In this document: positions 1-8,524 of the stretch, one piece after another
Layout of the letters: the number at the start of each line of letters is the position of its first letter
Numbering within the stretch: position 1 is the stretch's first letter
DNA from: Dietzia alimentaria 72
Lineage (GTDB): Bacteria > Actinomycetota > Actinomycetes > Mycobacteriales > Mycobacteriaceae
Length of the DNA: 64,000 nucleotides
Assembly: GCF_000226215.1 (NCBI RefSeq)
Contig: NZ_AGFF01000022.1
Span: 1 to 64,000, forward strand
Reading direction: 5' to 3'
Position numbers and translations under genes: made by a program
Notes under the pieces: generated by a model
The model's database searches: none
Told to the model about the DNA's origin: nothing
What the model saw: only the letters and a program-made list of their open reading frames with translations

Positions 1-174
1 GGAAGGGCCAGAAAACCTACTGTAGAAGCGAAAATTCACTAATTGGCAATTGCGTCTGCACGAAAACACCACGTGTGCAACCGCTGACGTTTGGGCGCTC
101 GGTGTGCGCTGACTCGACCCCGGGCGTGTTGCACCGCGGGGGATGGGGGAGTAAAACTTTCCCTGCGAAGCAAC

Positions 175-193
175 CAAGGTGAGGCATACCTAA
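175..193. promoter_or_regulatory. DtxR/IdeR-type iron box upstream of efeO
   Basis: The 19-mer CAAGGTGAGGCATACCTAA matches the DtxR/IdeR consensus TTAGGTTAGGCTAACCTAA at 14 of 19 positions and keeps its dyad. It ends 27 nt before the efeO start, where a bound repressor would block transcription. The inference is that efeOB is repressed by the iron-loaded regulator and expressed under iron limitation. The regulator gene is not in this window. Confidence 0.75.
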
Positions 194-220
194 TGTCGAA
201 ACGGTTGGCTTTGACGGACC

Positions 221-1465
221 ATGACCACGACAGCAGACACTGTTCGACACGAAAGCCGAGACCCCGTGACCCGTAGCGCCCTGCTCAGAACCGTCCTGGT
301 CCCTGCAATGAGCGTGGGCGTGGGGCTAGCCGCCCTGACCGGCTGCGCCGAGACCACCGAGACAGCCGATACCTCGGCCGCGGATCAGACTGGCCCGCTC
401 GAGGTAGCCATCGACGGGGACTCCTGCCCAGTCTCGGCGACTGAGACCCCGTCCGGCACCACCCGGTTCGATCTGATCAACAACGGCTCCGAGGTCAACG
501 AGTTCGAGATCCTCGCCGAGGACAAGCTTCGGGTGGTGGGGGAGAAGGAGAACCTCCAGCCCGGCACCACGACCCCGTTCACCATCGTGTTGGAGCCGGG
601 CACTTACTACACCGCCTGCAAGCCGAACATGGTCGGTGAGTTCGCCGATGTCACCGAGTTCACCGTGACGGATTCCGGGGACGTGGCCGCGGTCGACAAC
701 GATGTGCAGCAGCTTCGTGAGAAGGCTGAGGCCGAGTACACCGAGTACGTCCGCGAGCAGGTGGGCGAACTACTCGCCGGGACCGAGGAGTTCACAGCGG
801 CCTACACCGCGGGTGACCTCGACCGGGCGCGAGAGCTGTACCCACGTGCGCGGACCCACTTCGAACGGATCGAGCCCGTGGCGGAGTCGTTCGGCAGCAT
901 CGACCCGGCGATCGACCTGCGCGAGGCAGACTCCCAGGATTCCGATGACCAGTGGACCGGATGGCATGTGCTGGAGAAGGACCTGTGGTTGCCCGAGGGT
1001 GAGCAGGCTCTGAGCTCGGAACGCGGCCGAGAGATCGCTGACCTGCTGAACCGTGACACGCAGAAGCTCTACGACTTGGTCTACGCCGACGACTTCGCCA
1101 TCAGCGTCGACGAGATCTCCAACGGAGCCATCGCACTGCTCGAGGAGGTGGCTACCTCCAAGATCACCGGCGAGGAGGAGGTCTTCTCGCACACCGACCT
1201 GTACGACATCCAGGCCAACGTCGAAGGGTCCTCGGTCGCCGTCGACACTCTGCGCGAACTCGCCGAGCGGGAGGACCCCGATCTGCTCGCCGAGATCGAC
1301 TCCCGCATGGACGCGCTGACGAGCATTCTGGACGGGTACCGCGAAGGCGCGGACGGCTTCGTCCCCTTCACCGAACTCGACGCGGCAGAACGTAAGCAGC
1401 TGTCCGATGCCGTTAACGCGCTACGCCGTCCGCTGGCGACGCTGACCGAAGTCGTGGTGGGCTGA
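221..1465 (+). CDS. efeO: Iron-uptake lipoprotein EfeO (cupredoxin + M75 imelysin domains)
   Basis: Extracytoplasmic component of the EfeUOB ferrous/ferric iron importer. The 414-residue product starts with a basic n-region and a hydrophobic stretch ending in a lipobox, LTGC at 39-42, so it is probably anchored to the membrane through Cys42. Residues about 55-150 look like the EfeO cupredoxin domain. Residues about 165-410 form the helical M75 domain, including the HxxE metal motif HVLE at 249-252. efeB follows after 3 nt, so the two are co-transcribed. The iron box just upstream explains regulation. No efeU permease gene is visible in the 220 bp before it. An internal ATG at codon 30 would leave the signal peptide with almost no n-region, so the upstream ATG is preferred. 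Confidence 0.9.
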   Translation: MTTTADTVRHESRDPVTRSALLRTVLVPAMSVGVGLAALTGCAETTETADTSAADQTGPLEVAIDGDSCPVSATETPSGTTRFDLINNGSEVNEFEILAEDKLRVVGEKENLQPGTTTPFTIVLEPGTYYTACKPNMVGEFADVTEFTVTDSGDVAAVDNDVQQLREKAEAEYTEYVREQVGELLAGTEEFTAAYTAGDLDRARELYPRARTHFERIEPVAESFGSIDPAIDLREADSQDSDDQWTGWHVLEKDLWLPEGEQALSSERGREIADLLNRDTQKLYDLVYADDFAISVDEISNGAIALLEEVATSKITGEEEVFSHTDLYDIQANVEGSSVAVDTLRELAEREDPDLLAEIDSRMDALTSILDGYREGADGFVPFTELDAAERKQLSDAVNALRRPLATLTEVVVG

Positions 1466-1468
1466 GAT

Positions 1469-2791
1469 ATGGAGTCCGAGCGTAGCGACGACGGTTTCTC
1501 CGACGACCAGACCGACCCGGACGCTGTCCCCGCCATCACCATGAAGCGCCGGACGCTGCTCGCCGCCGGCCTCGCAGGAGGGGTTGGCGTGGCGGCCGGA
1601 TTCGGTGGAGCTCGCGTCGCCTCCGCGACCGGTGCCGCCCCGGATGCTCCCGGACTGACCTACCCGTTCCGCGGCAAGCACCAGCAGGGCATCACCACTC
1701 CCGCCCAGCAGCAGATGCACATCACCGTCTTTGATGTGACCACTGACGACCGCGACGAGCTGATCGCCCTGCTCACCGAATGGTCCCGGGCTGCGGAGAA
1801 CCTCACCGCCGGGCTCCCGGTCGGCGCTCTACGGGTCTCGAGGTCGGCACCGCCCGCCGACACCGGGGAGGTCCACGACCTCGAGGCCGCCGGGCTGACC
1901 GTGACCTTCGGGTTCGGGCGCACCCTGTTCCGCGACGACGACGGCAACGACCGCTTCGGGCTGGCGGACCAGCTCCCGGCCCCGCTGGCCGAGGACATCC
2001 CCAGGATGGCGGCGGAGAAGATCGACGCGGGCCGCAGCGGAGGGGACCTGGTGGTCCAGGCCTGTGCGGAAGATCCGCTCGTGGCCCTGCATGCCATCCG
2101 GAACCTCACACGGATTGCCTTTGGATGGGCCACCGTCCGGTGGACGCAGCTCGGGTACGGGCGCGTCTCGTCGACCGGCGCGGACCAGATCACTCCGCGT
2201 AATCTCTTCGGCTTCAAAGACGGGACAGCGTCGCTGCGCGGCGACGAGGACGCCCTACTGCGCGACTTCGTGTGGGTGGATGACGACGACGCCGCCGGCA
2301 ACTGGATGGCCGGCGGCACCTATCTCTGTGCGCGCAAGATCCGCATGACGATGGAGGTGTGGGATGAGCTGTCGATGCTCGAGCAGGAGGAGACGATCGG
2401 CCGGGTGAAGGTCTCGGGCGGCCCCCTCTCCGGCGGCGAGGAGTTCGCGGCGGTTGACTTCGCCGCCCGCACCGGGGGCGGGGATCTCGCGATTCCCGAG
2501 GACAGTCACGTCGCGATGGTGCACCCGAGCCGTAACGCCGGTGTCCATATGTTGCGTCGCGGGTACAACTACACCGACGGCTCGGATGAACTTGGCCGGC
2601 TCGACGCCGGACTATTCTTCATCGCCTTTGTCCGCGATCCCCGCAAGCATTTCACGCCGGTGCTCGAACGGATGCAGTTCGACCGGCTGACCGAGTACCT
2701 GCAGCACCTGAGCAGTTCAGTCTTCGCGGTTCCGCCGGGAATGAGCCAGGGCCAGACCTACATCGGGCAGCAGCTCTTCGAGAGGGTCTAG
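1469..2791 (+). CDS. efeB: Tat-exported Dyp-type heme peroxidase EfeB
   Basis: Periplasmic heme peroxidase of the Efe iron-uptake system (EfeB/DyP class). After a 24-residue acidic lead, a Tat-like signal begins at 25 with twin arginines at 27-28 followed by a hydrophobic stretch to about 53, consistent with folded, cofactor-loaded export. The family signature GxxDG is present as GFKDG at 248-252, and His352 (in VHPSRNAG) is the likely proximal heme ligand. Length 440 is normal for EfeB. It starts 3 nt after the efeO stop and has no Shine-Dalgarno of its own, suggesting coupling to efeO. Its 3' end overlaps the convergent luciferase-like gene by 4 nt. Confidence 0.92.
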   Translation: MESERSDDGFSDDQTDPDAVPAITMKRRTLLAAGLAGGVGVAAGFGGARVASATGAAPDAPGLTYPFRGKHQQGITTPAQQQMHITVFDVTTDDRDELIALLTEWSRAAENLTAGLPVGALRVSRSAPPADTGEVHDLEAAGLTVTFGFGRTLFRDDDGNDRFGLADQLPAPLAEDIPRMAAEKIDAGRSGGDLVVQACAEDPLVALHAIRNLTRIAFGWATVRWTQLGYGRVSSTGADQITPRNLFGFKDGTASLRGDEDALLRDFVWVDDDDAAGNWMAGGTYLCARKIRMTMEVWDELSMLEQEETIGRVKVSGGPLSGGEEFAAVDFAARTGGGDLAIPEDSHVAMVHPSRNAGVHMLRRGYNYTDGSDELGRLDAGLFFIAFVRDPRKHFTPVLERMQFDRLTEYLQHLSSSVFAVPPGMSQGQTYIGQQLFERV

Positions 2792-3831
2792 TCGTCGTCG
2801 GCCTGCAACCGCGCCACCACGCCGGCTCCCGCGCCGTCGAAGTCGGGATCGTCCGGCATCGCCAGGGTCACCCCGGTCGTCATGCCACCCGGCAGCGGCG
2901 CGATCCGGTCGCGGATCGCGTCCGCCAGGTCGCCGTACCGGGCGGTCAGCACGATCTCGTCGAGGACCTCATCGGTGACCACGTGCGGTAACCGGTCCCA
3001 CTGCCCCTCGCGGACGAGGACGGCCAGCTCGCTCTGCAGGTCGGGAAAGCCGTGCCTCTCGAGCGCCCCGCGGTAGGCGGGTGTCGAGTAGAGGAAGGCG
3101 AACAGTCGGCGGCGCTCCTCGCGTGCGGCCGCCAGATCGGCCGCCGTCTCCCCGGTGATCACCTGCAGGCCGGTGACCACCTCGAACCCGGCCAGTGACC
3201 CACCGGCCCCGGCCGCCCCGCGCGTCAGCGCCGGGAGGCACATCTCCGTCAGGTAGCCCCGGTCCGCGTTGGTGGGGTGGGTGATGAGCCCATCCGCGCC
3301 GGCGCCGGCGACCTCGAGCATGCGCGGACCCACCGCGCCGAGGTAGATGGGTGGCACCGTGGTCCGCTCGTCCGGGCCGGGATTGAAGTAGGGCTGCAGC
3401 CGCGTGATCCGGTAGTGACTTCCCTCGAACGGAGTGAGCTCGCCGGTACGGAACGCCGCGAACGCCGTCCGGAGAACCCGGATGTACTCGCCCATCCTCG
3501 CGGCCGGTGCCGACCACGGCATGCCGTACCGCTCCTCGATGTTCTGCCGGACCTGGGTGCCCAGTCCCAGCTGGAACCGTCCCCCGGACAGCGTGGACAG
3601 GTCCCAGGCGGTGTACGCGGTCGCCAGGGGACTGCGGACGAACGCCAACGCGACGGAGGTGCGCACGATGAGTCGATCGGTCGCCTGAAGTGCGAGGAGA
3701 GCCAGCAGGAAGGGGTCGTGCACGGTCTCCGAGATGTGCAGCCCGTCGTACCCGGCGGACTCGGCCCGACGGGCGAACTCCGCGACGGCTGCGGGAGCTA
3801 TGGCCGCATCGGCACTGGTGTAGACCTTCAT
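2788..3831 (-). CDS. LLM-class F420-dependent oxidoreductase (MSMEG_2256-like)
   Basis: Member of the luciferase-like monooxygenase TIM-barrel superfamily, of the F420-dependent type common in mycobacteria. The 347-residue protein has typical landmarks: an early AExxGYDGLHISE segment, the strand-helix RTSVALAFVRSP (about 58-69), and the SGGRFQLGLGTQ loop (about 82-93) characteristic of LLM enzymes. The substrate is unknown. It is convergent with efeB and divergent from the dienoyl-CoA-reductase-like gene, so it is probably monocistronic. F420 rather than FMN use is inferred from subfamily resemblance. Confidence 0.8.
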   Translation of the reverse strand: MKVYTSADAAIAPAAVAEFARRAESAGYDGLHISETVHDPFLLALLALQATDRLIVRTSVALAFVRSPLATAYTAWDLSTLSGGRFQLGLGTQVRQNIEERYGMPWSAPAARMGEYIRVLRTAFAAFRTGELTPFEGSHYRITRLQPYFNPGPDERTTVPPIYLGAVGPRMLEVAGAGADGLITHPTNADRGYLTEMCLPALTRGAAGAGGSLAGFEVVTGLQVITGETAADLAAAREERRRLFAFLYSTPAYRGALERHGFPDLQSELAVLVREGQWDRLPHVVTDEVLDEIVLTARYGDLADAIRDRIAPLPGGMTTGVTLAMPDDPDFDGAGAGVVARLQADDD

Positions 3832-3945
3832 TCGTCTTGTCTACCGGCACCTGCGCGCGGGCCGCGACCGCCCCCCTCGTCGTCGTCGTTGATATGCGGA
3901 CACCCCGAAAAAGGAACCTGGCCTAGACACCCGTCAACCCAGGCG

Positions 3946-3951
3946 TATTCT
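3946..3951 (+). promoter_or_regulatory. -10 element of a leaderless promoter
   Basis: TATTCT lies 7 nt before the GTG start of the flavin reductase-like gene and there is no Shine-Dalgarno, so transcription would begin at or next to the start codon. Confidence 0.45.
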
Positions 3952-3958
3952 CACCCGT

Positions 3959-6076
3959 GTGACTACCCTCGCAACCTTCCCTCGCCTTATGTCCCCCGGC
4001 CGCATCGGCCCGATGGCCACGCACAACCGCATAGTCCTTCCCGCCATGGACATGAACGTGTCCGAGGAGGGGGAGATCGAGCAGCGCGAGATCGACCACT
4101 ACGCGGCCCGTGCCGCCGGTGGCACCGGCCTCATCATCACGGGGGCCTGCGCCATCGCGTTCCCTGTGGGCGCGGCATCGATGAAAGAACCGGGCCTGTC
4201 GGAGGACAAGTTCATCCCGGGCTTGAAGGCGCTGGCCGACGCCGTGCACGCGGCGGGGTCGAAGCTGTGTGTGCAGTCCACGCACCACGGCAAGGTCGCT
4301 CGTGTGGACGTGGCCAATGACCGCCCGGTGATCGCACCAAGCGTCCCGGACTACAGCTACGACATGTCGGCGCTGGCCGACAGCACCCCGGAGGAGCTGG
4401 CCCGGATGGGCGCGGCCACCGGCGGCAAGCAGATGGTGTTCAAGGAGATGGACGACGCCGACATCTCGTGGCTCATCTCCACCTGGGCGGACGCGGCCGA
4501 GCGGATCGCCAAGGCCGGCGCCGACGCGATCGAGATCCACGCGGCCCACGGATACATCCTGGGGGTGTTCCTCAATCGCCGGGACAACACGCGCACCGAC
4601 GCCTACGGCGGGTCGCTGGAGAACCGGGCGAGGCTGGCGTGCGAGGTAATCGCTGCGGTCAAGGGGCGCGTGGGCGACAAGCTCGCGGTAATCGTGCGGG
4701 TGGCCGGTGAGGAGTACGGCCAGGACGGCGGGCTCACCCTGGCCGAGGCCACCGAGGCCGCGGTGCTGTTCGAGCGCGCGGGCGCCGACGCGATCCACGT
4801 GACCGGCTGGGGCCGCAACCCCTTCAACAACTTCACCGACGGCCCCCTGCCGGACTCGATCGGTGCCTACGTGGACAACGCTGCGGCCATCAAGAAGGCC
4901 GTATCGATCCCTGTGATCGGCGTCGGCCGCATGCTGCCGGAGGTGGCGGAAGAGGCGATCGACGACGACAAGGTCGACTTTGCCGCAATGGGCCGGCAGT
5001 TGCTCGCCGATCCGAACCTGGCCAACAAGCTGGCCGCCGGAACGCCCGAGCGGGTGCGGCCGTGCATCAACTGCTACCTGTGCGTTGCGGAGAACTTCTT
5101 TGACGACACCCCGTTCTGCGCGGTCAACCCGGCGCTGGGCAACGAGACGCTGTTGCCGCTCACGCCCGCACCCAAGCGGCAGCACGTCGTGGTGGTGGGT
5201 GCCGGTCCCGCGGGAATGGAGTCAGCGTTGGTGCTGACCGAGCGTGGGCATCGCGTGACTGTGCTGGATCAGGCCGACCGGATGGGCGGCACCATGTGGT
5301 TCTCGACCCTCACCACGCCGGCCAACGAGCCGCTGATCCGCTTCTACGAGTCCGAGGCCAAGCGCTTGGGCATCGACGTGCGGCTCAAGACCCAGGCCAC
5401 GCCTGATTCGATCCGTACGCTGGGCGCCGACCGCGTGATCGTGGCCACCGGCGCCAAGCGTCCCGCCCCCACCATCCCGGGCGGCGGCCTGCCGCACGTG
5501 CACACCGGCGATTCACTGCGCGCCACCATGCTGGGCACCGCTACGGCTGACGAGGCCGGGTTCTTCCTGCGGATGGCCGGGCGTCTCGGCAAGCTGTCGA
5601 CCATCACCAAGCGTCCCTCGTGGATCCGTCGCCTCACCAAGATCGCGCTGCCGATGGGCAAGAACGTCGTGGTGATCGGTGGCTCGCTGGTGGGACTGGA
5701 GCTCGCGGAGTTCCTTGCTGAGCGCGGCCGCAAGGTCACGCTGCTGCATGAGTCGCAGCAGCTCGGGCTGCCTCTGGCGATGCCGCGCCGCTGGACCGCC
5801 GTGCGTCACGCCCGCGAATACGGCGTGGACATCAACCGCCGGGTGGAGGTCACTCGCATCACCGAGTCCGGAGTCGAGTGGACCACCGCTAAGGGCGAGG
5901 CCAAGTCTGCTGTTGCGGACATGGTCATCTACGCCGACGGCACCACCGCCGCGGCCCCGCTGGCCGACGAACTGCGTGCCGCGGGCATCGAGTGCGAGGT
6001 TATCGGCGACGCCGGCGACGTCGGTTACATCCACGGCGCGATCCACTCGGCGTGGGAGTCCGCGACGCACGGCTGA
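3959..6076 (+). CDS. FMN/FAD/4Fe-4S oxidoreductase, 2,4-dienoyl-CoA reductase (FadH) family
   Basis: Old-yellow-enzyme TIM barrel fused to a 4Fe-4S segment and an NAD(P)H/FAD module, the architecture of bacterial 2,4-dienoyl-CoA reductase and trimethylamine dehydrogenase. Residues about 8-350 form the FMN barrel, with the signature AAHGYILGVFLNRR and the following YGGSLENR. Cysteines 369, 372, 375 and 387 are positioned for the iron-sulfur cluster. Dinucleotide-binding GxGxxG-type motifs begin near 414 and 574. The family reduces conjugated double bonds in unsaturated acyl-CoA or related enones, and the exact substrate cannot be read. The GTG start is chosen because a -10-like TATTCT lies 7 nt upstream. 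A second in-frame ATG lies at codon 11. Length 705 is slightly above FadH. Confidence 0.85.
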   Translation: MTTLATFPRLMSPGRIGPMATHNRIVLPAMDMNVSEEGEIEQREIDHYAARAAGGTGLIITGACAIAFPVGAASMKEPGLSEDKFIPGLKALADAVHAAGSKLCVQSTHHGKVARVDVANDRPVIAPSVPDYSYDMSALADSTPEELARMGAATGGKQMVFKEMDDADISWLISTWADAAERIAKAGADAIEIHAAHGYILGVFLNRRDNTRTDAYGGSLENRARLACEVIAAVKGRVGDKLAVIVRVAGEEYGQDGGLTLAEATEAAVLFERAGADAIHVTGWGRNPFNNFTDGPLPDSIGAYVDNAAAIKKAVSIPVIGVGRMLPEVAEEAIDDDKVDFAAMGRQLLADPNLANKLAAGTPERVRPCINCYLCVAENFFDDTPFCAVNPALGNETLLPLTPAPKRQHVVVVGAGPAGMESALVLTERGHRVTVLDQADRMGGTMWFSTLTTPANEPLIRFYESEAKRLGIDVRLKTQATPDSIRTLGADRVIVATGAKRPAPTIPGGGLPHVHTGDSLRATMLGTATADEAGFFLRMAGRLGKLSTITKRPSWIRRLTKIALPMGKNVVVIGGSLVGLELAEFLAERGRKVTLLHESQQLGLPLAMPRRWTAVRHAREYGVDINRRVEVTRITESGVEWTTAKGEAKSAVADMVIYADGTTAAAPLADELRAAGIECEVIGDAGDVGYIHGAIHSAWESATHG

Positions 6077-6099
6077 GCCGCCGCGGGCAGGGGTGCGTC

Positions 6100-7287
6100 A
6101 TGACGACCACGATCAGATGGAGCGAGAACGGTACTGAGCGCACCGCACGCTGGCGTTCCGAGAACGGTGCGGTGCCGCCGCGCGAGATCGTGGTGGTCGA
6201 CGACGACATCGCCGCGGACAGCGCTCTGCGGATGGCCCGCTCCGGCACGGGCATTCTGTGGCGCGGCGACTTCCACAACGCCCGGCAGCTCCTGCGTGCG
6301 CTCGATCGTCGTCTGGAGAAGCGAGCCGAGCGGAAGGCGTCCCGGGCGCCGCGAGATGCGGAACCCGGACAGTTGTTTCACGCCAACCGGCTGGCCCGAT
6401 CGCAGCGGGCGGCGATCCTGGGGAAGATCCTCGTCGAACTGGAGACCGACCACACGATTGAGTTGCGCCGGGCCCCTGACGTGCGAGACGCCTGCGGTCA
6501 TGCCTACGGGGAGCCTTCGGGCGAGGCCGACGGCCAGACGTCGTTGGTGTCCCTACCCGAGATCCTCGGCGTGATCAGTGCCTACGAGTGGCACCGGACT
6601 GGCATCGAGGTGGCCGCTCTGGGGGGCCGGATCTATCCCGCCTACGGAGTCTTTGCCCCCACCCGAGATGAATACATCGGCCTCGTCGCTGACGCGCCGT
6701 GGCCGGAAGGCGTGGACCAGCCCGTGGTCTTTGACATCGGCACCGGGACCGGAGTGCTCGCGGCCCTGCTGGCCCGGCGCGGCGCCGGCGAGGTGGTGGC
6801 CACGGACATCAATCCGCGAGCTGCGCAGTGCGCGGTGAACAACATGAACCGGCTCGGAACGACTGATCGGGTTCGCGTGGAAGAGGCTGACCTGTGGCCC
6901 GCTCATCCCCAGCGCGCTGACGTGGTGGTGTGCAACCCGCCCTGGATTCCCGGCCGCCCGACCTCGGCGTTGGAGCAGGGGATCTACGACCCGAAGTCCG
7001 ACGTGCTCACTCGTTTCCTCGGCGAACTCACCCAGCACCTGACTCCGGGCGGCCAGGGATGGTTGATCCTGTCCGACCTGGCAGAGCACCTCGGGCTTCG
7101 CACCCGCGAGGAGTTCCTGGCGCGCATTGAGTCCGCCGGGCTGACCGTCGTCGGCGCGCAGGAGACCACGCCGCGCCACCCACGCGCGGCCGACGAAGCC
7201 GATCCGCTCCATGTGGCGCGGTCGCGTGAACGGACCACGCTGTGGCGGCTCGGCGTGAGCCCTCAGTCAGCCGGGATGCAGCTGTAG
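6100..7287 (+). CDS. Class I SAM-dependent methyltransferase with NPPW motif
   Basis: Cytosolic Rossmann-fold methyltransferase of 395 residues. The SAM-binding motif FDIGTGTGVLAALLA lies near 211-225 and the acidic strand end ATDINPRA follows. NPPW near 280 is the catalytic motif of enzymes that methylate planar nitrogens, such as PrmC-type glutamine and N6-adenine/guanine methyltransferases. The first ~190 residues are a charged domain I do not recognise. The target, whether protein, rRNA or DNA, is therefore open. I start it at the ATG preceded by GGCAGGGG, rather than at an upstream in-frame start buried in the previous gene. It lies 23 nt after the dienoyl-reductase-like gene, possibly in one operon. 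Confidence 0.8.
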   Translation: MTTTIRWSENGTERTARWRSENGAVPPREIVVVDDDIAADSALRMARSGTGILWRGDFHNARQLLRALDRRLEKRAERKASRAPRDAEPGQLFHANRLARSQRAAILGKILVELETDHTIELRRAPDVRDACGHAYGEPSGEADGQTSLVSLPEILGVISAYEWHRTGIEVAALGGRIYPAYGVFAPTRDEYIGLVADAPWPEGVDQPVVFDIGTGTGVLAALLARRGAGEVVATDINPRAAQCAVNNMNRLGTTDRVRVEEADLWPAHPQRADVVVCNPPWIPGRPTSALEQGIYDPKSDVLTRFLGELTQHLTPGGQGWLILSDLAEHLGLRTREEFLARIESAGLTVVGAQETTPRHPRAADEADPLHVARSRERTTLWRLGVSPQSAGMQL

Positions 7288-7300
7288 TGGGTAGGTTGAG

Positions 7301-7318
7301 GAGACGTCCAAACGTCTC
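7301..7318. other. Short perfect inverted repeat before the cupin gene
   Basis: GAGACGT-CCAA-ACGTCTC forms a 7-bp stem with a 4-nt loop between the methyltransferase stop and the cupin ribosome-binding site GGAAAGG. It has no T tract. It may be an operator or an mRNA-stabilising hairpin; the function is not established. Confidence 0.4.
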
Positions 7319-7336
7319 GCTACGGAAAGGTCGATC

Positions 7337-7681
7337 ATGGCAAACCTCAAGGAACTGACCGAGTCTCACATGGCTACTGCACTCACCGAGGAGCGCGGTC
7401 GCAGCGCCGGGCTCGTCGCCCACGACGGGCCACTGCGGCAGACCGTTATTGCGCTGCGTGAGGGCAACCGGATGGCCGAGCACAACTCGCCGCCGGCTGC
7501 GAGCCTGCAGGTGCTCAAGGGCCGCGTCCGCGTGGACCTGGACAGCGAGTCCCAGGGCGAGTTCGCCGAGGGTGAGCTGTGGATCCTCACCCACGAGCGG
7601 CATTCGGTGATGGCGCTCGAGGACAGCGTCTTCCTGCTGACGACAGTCACCAGTCAGCAGGGCCAGGACTCGCGCTCCTGA
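7337..7681 (+). CDS. Small single-domain cupin protein
   Basis: A 114-residue beta-barrel cupin-fold protein. The region LREGNRMAEHNSPPAASLQVLKGRVRV fits the first cupin motif and FAEGELWILTHERHSVMAL fits the second, with possible metal ligands His and Glu/His in each. Proteins of this type occur widely as small cytosolic metal-binding or stress proteins without assigned reactions. A clear ribosome-binding site (GGAAAGG) lies 8 nt before the ATG. A 7-bp inverted repeat sits just upstream. It is convergent with the SDR gene. Confidence 0.75.
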   Translation: MANLKELTESHMATALTEERGRSAGLVAHDGPLRQTVIALREGNRMAEHNSPPAASLQVLKGRVRVDLDSESQGEFAEGELWILTHERHSVMALEDSVFLLTTVTSQQGQDSRS

Positions 7682-7693
7682 CCCTGCCGCCGG

Positions 7694-8524
7694 TTACCGT
7701 CGGGGTAATTCCTGGCTCTGGTGGAGCTTCTTCTGCTCCCGGCGTCCCTGCGCCGCCATCAGCGGCAGCAGGGCCGCCCCGATCCGCGGGAACGCCGCAC
7801 CGAAACGTGCCATCATCCCGCGCCACGCCGGCAGCGCCGCCACGGCCTTAGGCTTGTCGAGAACCTTGCCCACGGCCGTCACGACCTCCTCCGGCTGGAG
7901 GAGTACACCGGAGAACGACAGTGCAGCCTGCGGATCCTCCAACTTGTCGTAGAGCATCGGCGTCCAGATGCCATCCGGGCACACGCACGAGATGTCGATG
8001 TTCTTCACCCCGGCCAGCCGCAGGTCCGCCGCGGTGCTGCTGCTGAACCCCAACACCGCGTGCTTGGACGCCGCGTACACGGCCTCGCCCGGCACCGCCG
8101 AGAGCCCGGCCAGCGACGCGATATTGATGATGTGCCCACCGGGGCCCCGCATGGCGTCGATCGCCGCGATCGTCCCGTTGATCGTGCCCAGCGCATTCAC
8201 GTCGAGGTGCAGCTTGCGCAGGTCTTCCGCCTGCTCCCAGGCAGGCCCCGTAAACAGCACTCCGGCATTGTTCACCCAGACATCCAGGGACCCGGCGGCG
8301 GCGATCAGCTCGTCGCGAGCCTTCTCGACCTGGGCTTGTTCGCGCACGTCGACCACGGCCCACAGCGCACCCCGGCCGATCTCCTCGGCAGCGGCGGCGG
8401 CGGTGTCGGCGTCGAGGTCGGTGACCATGACCAGGAAGCCGCGATCGGCCAGGAGCTCAGCGATCCCTCGGCCCAGCCCGCGACCGGCTCCGGTGACAAG
8501 GGCGGCGGGCTTCGTCGTCGTCAC
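7694..8524 (-). CDS. Short-chain dehydrogenase/reductase
   Basis: NAD(P)-dependent SDR of 276 residues. TGAGRGLG (11-18) is the cofactor-binding glycine motif, Asp36 after strand 2 favours NAD(H), NNAG is at 85-88, and the catalytic Ser137-Tyr150-Lys154 set is in place. The start is the GTG that overlaps the stop of the upstream MBL-fold gene as GTGA, a translational-coupling arrangement, rather than a longer frame reaching into that gene. The last ~60 residues are extended and basic. It forms a tight unit with the MBL-fold gene and the AraC-type regulator. Substrate unknown; an alcohol or ketone intermediate is plausible. Confidence 0.85.
   Translation of the reverse strand: MTTTKPAALVTGAGRGLGRGIAELLADRGFLVMVTDLDADTAAAAAEEIGRGALWAVVDVREQAQVEKARDELIAAAGSLDVWVNNAGVLFTGPAWEQAEDLRKLHLDVNALGTINGTIAAIDAMRGPGGHIINIASLAGLSAVPGEAVYAASKHAVLGFSSSTAADLRLAGVKNIDISCVCPDGIWTPMLYDKLEDPQAALSFSGVLLQPEEVVTAVGKVLDKPKAVAALPAWRGMMARFGAAFPRIGAALLPLMAAQGRREQKKLHQSQELPRR

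Noticed and set aside
3277-5185. Long frames on both strands around the F420-type and dienoyl-reductase genes
   Set aside because: They overlap genes with clear catalytic motifs and have no family resemblance.
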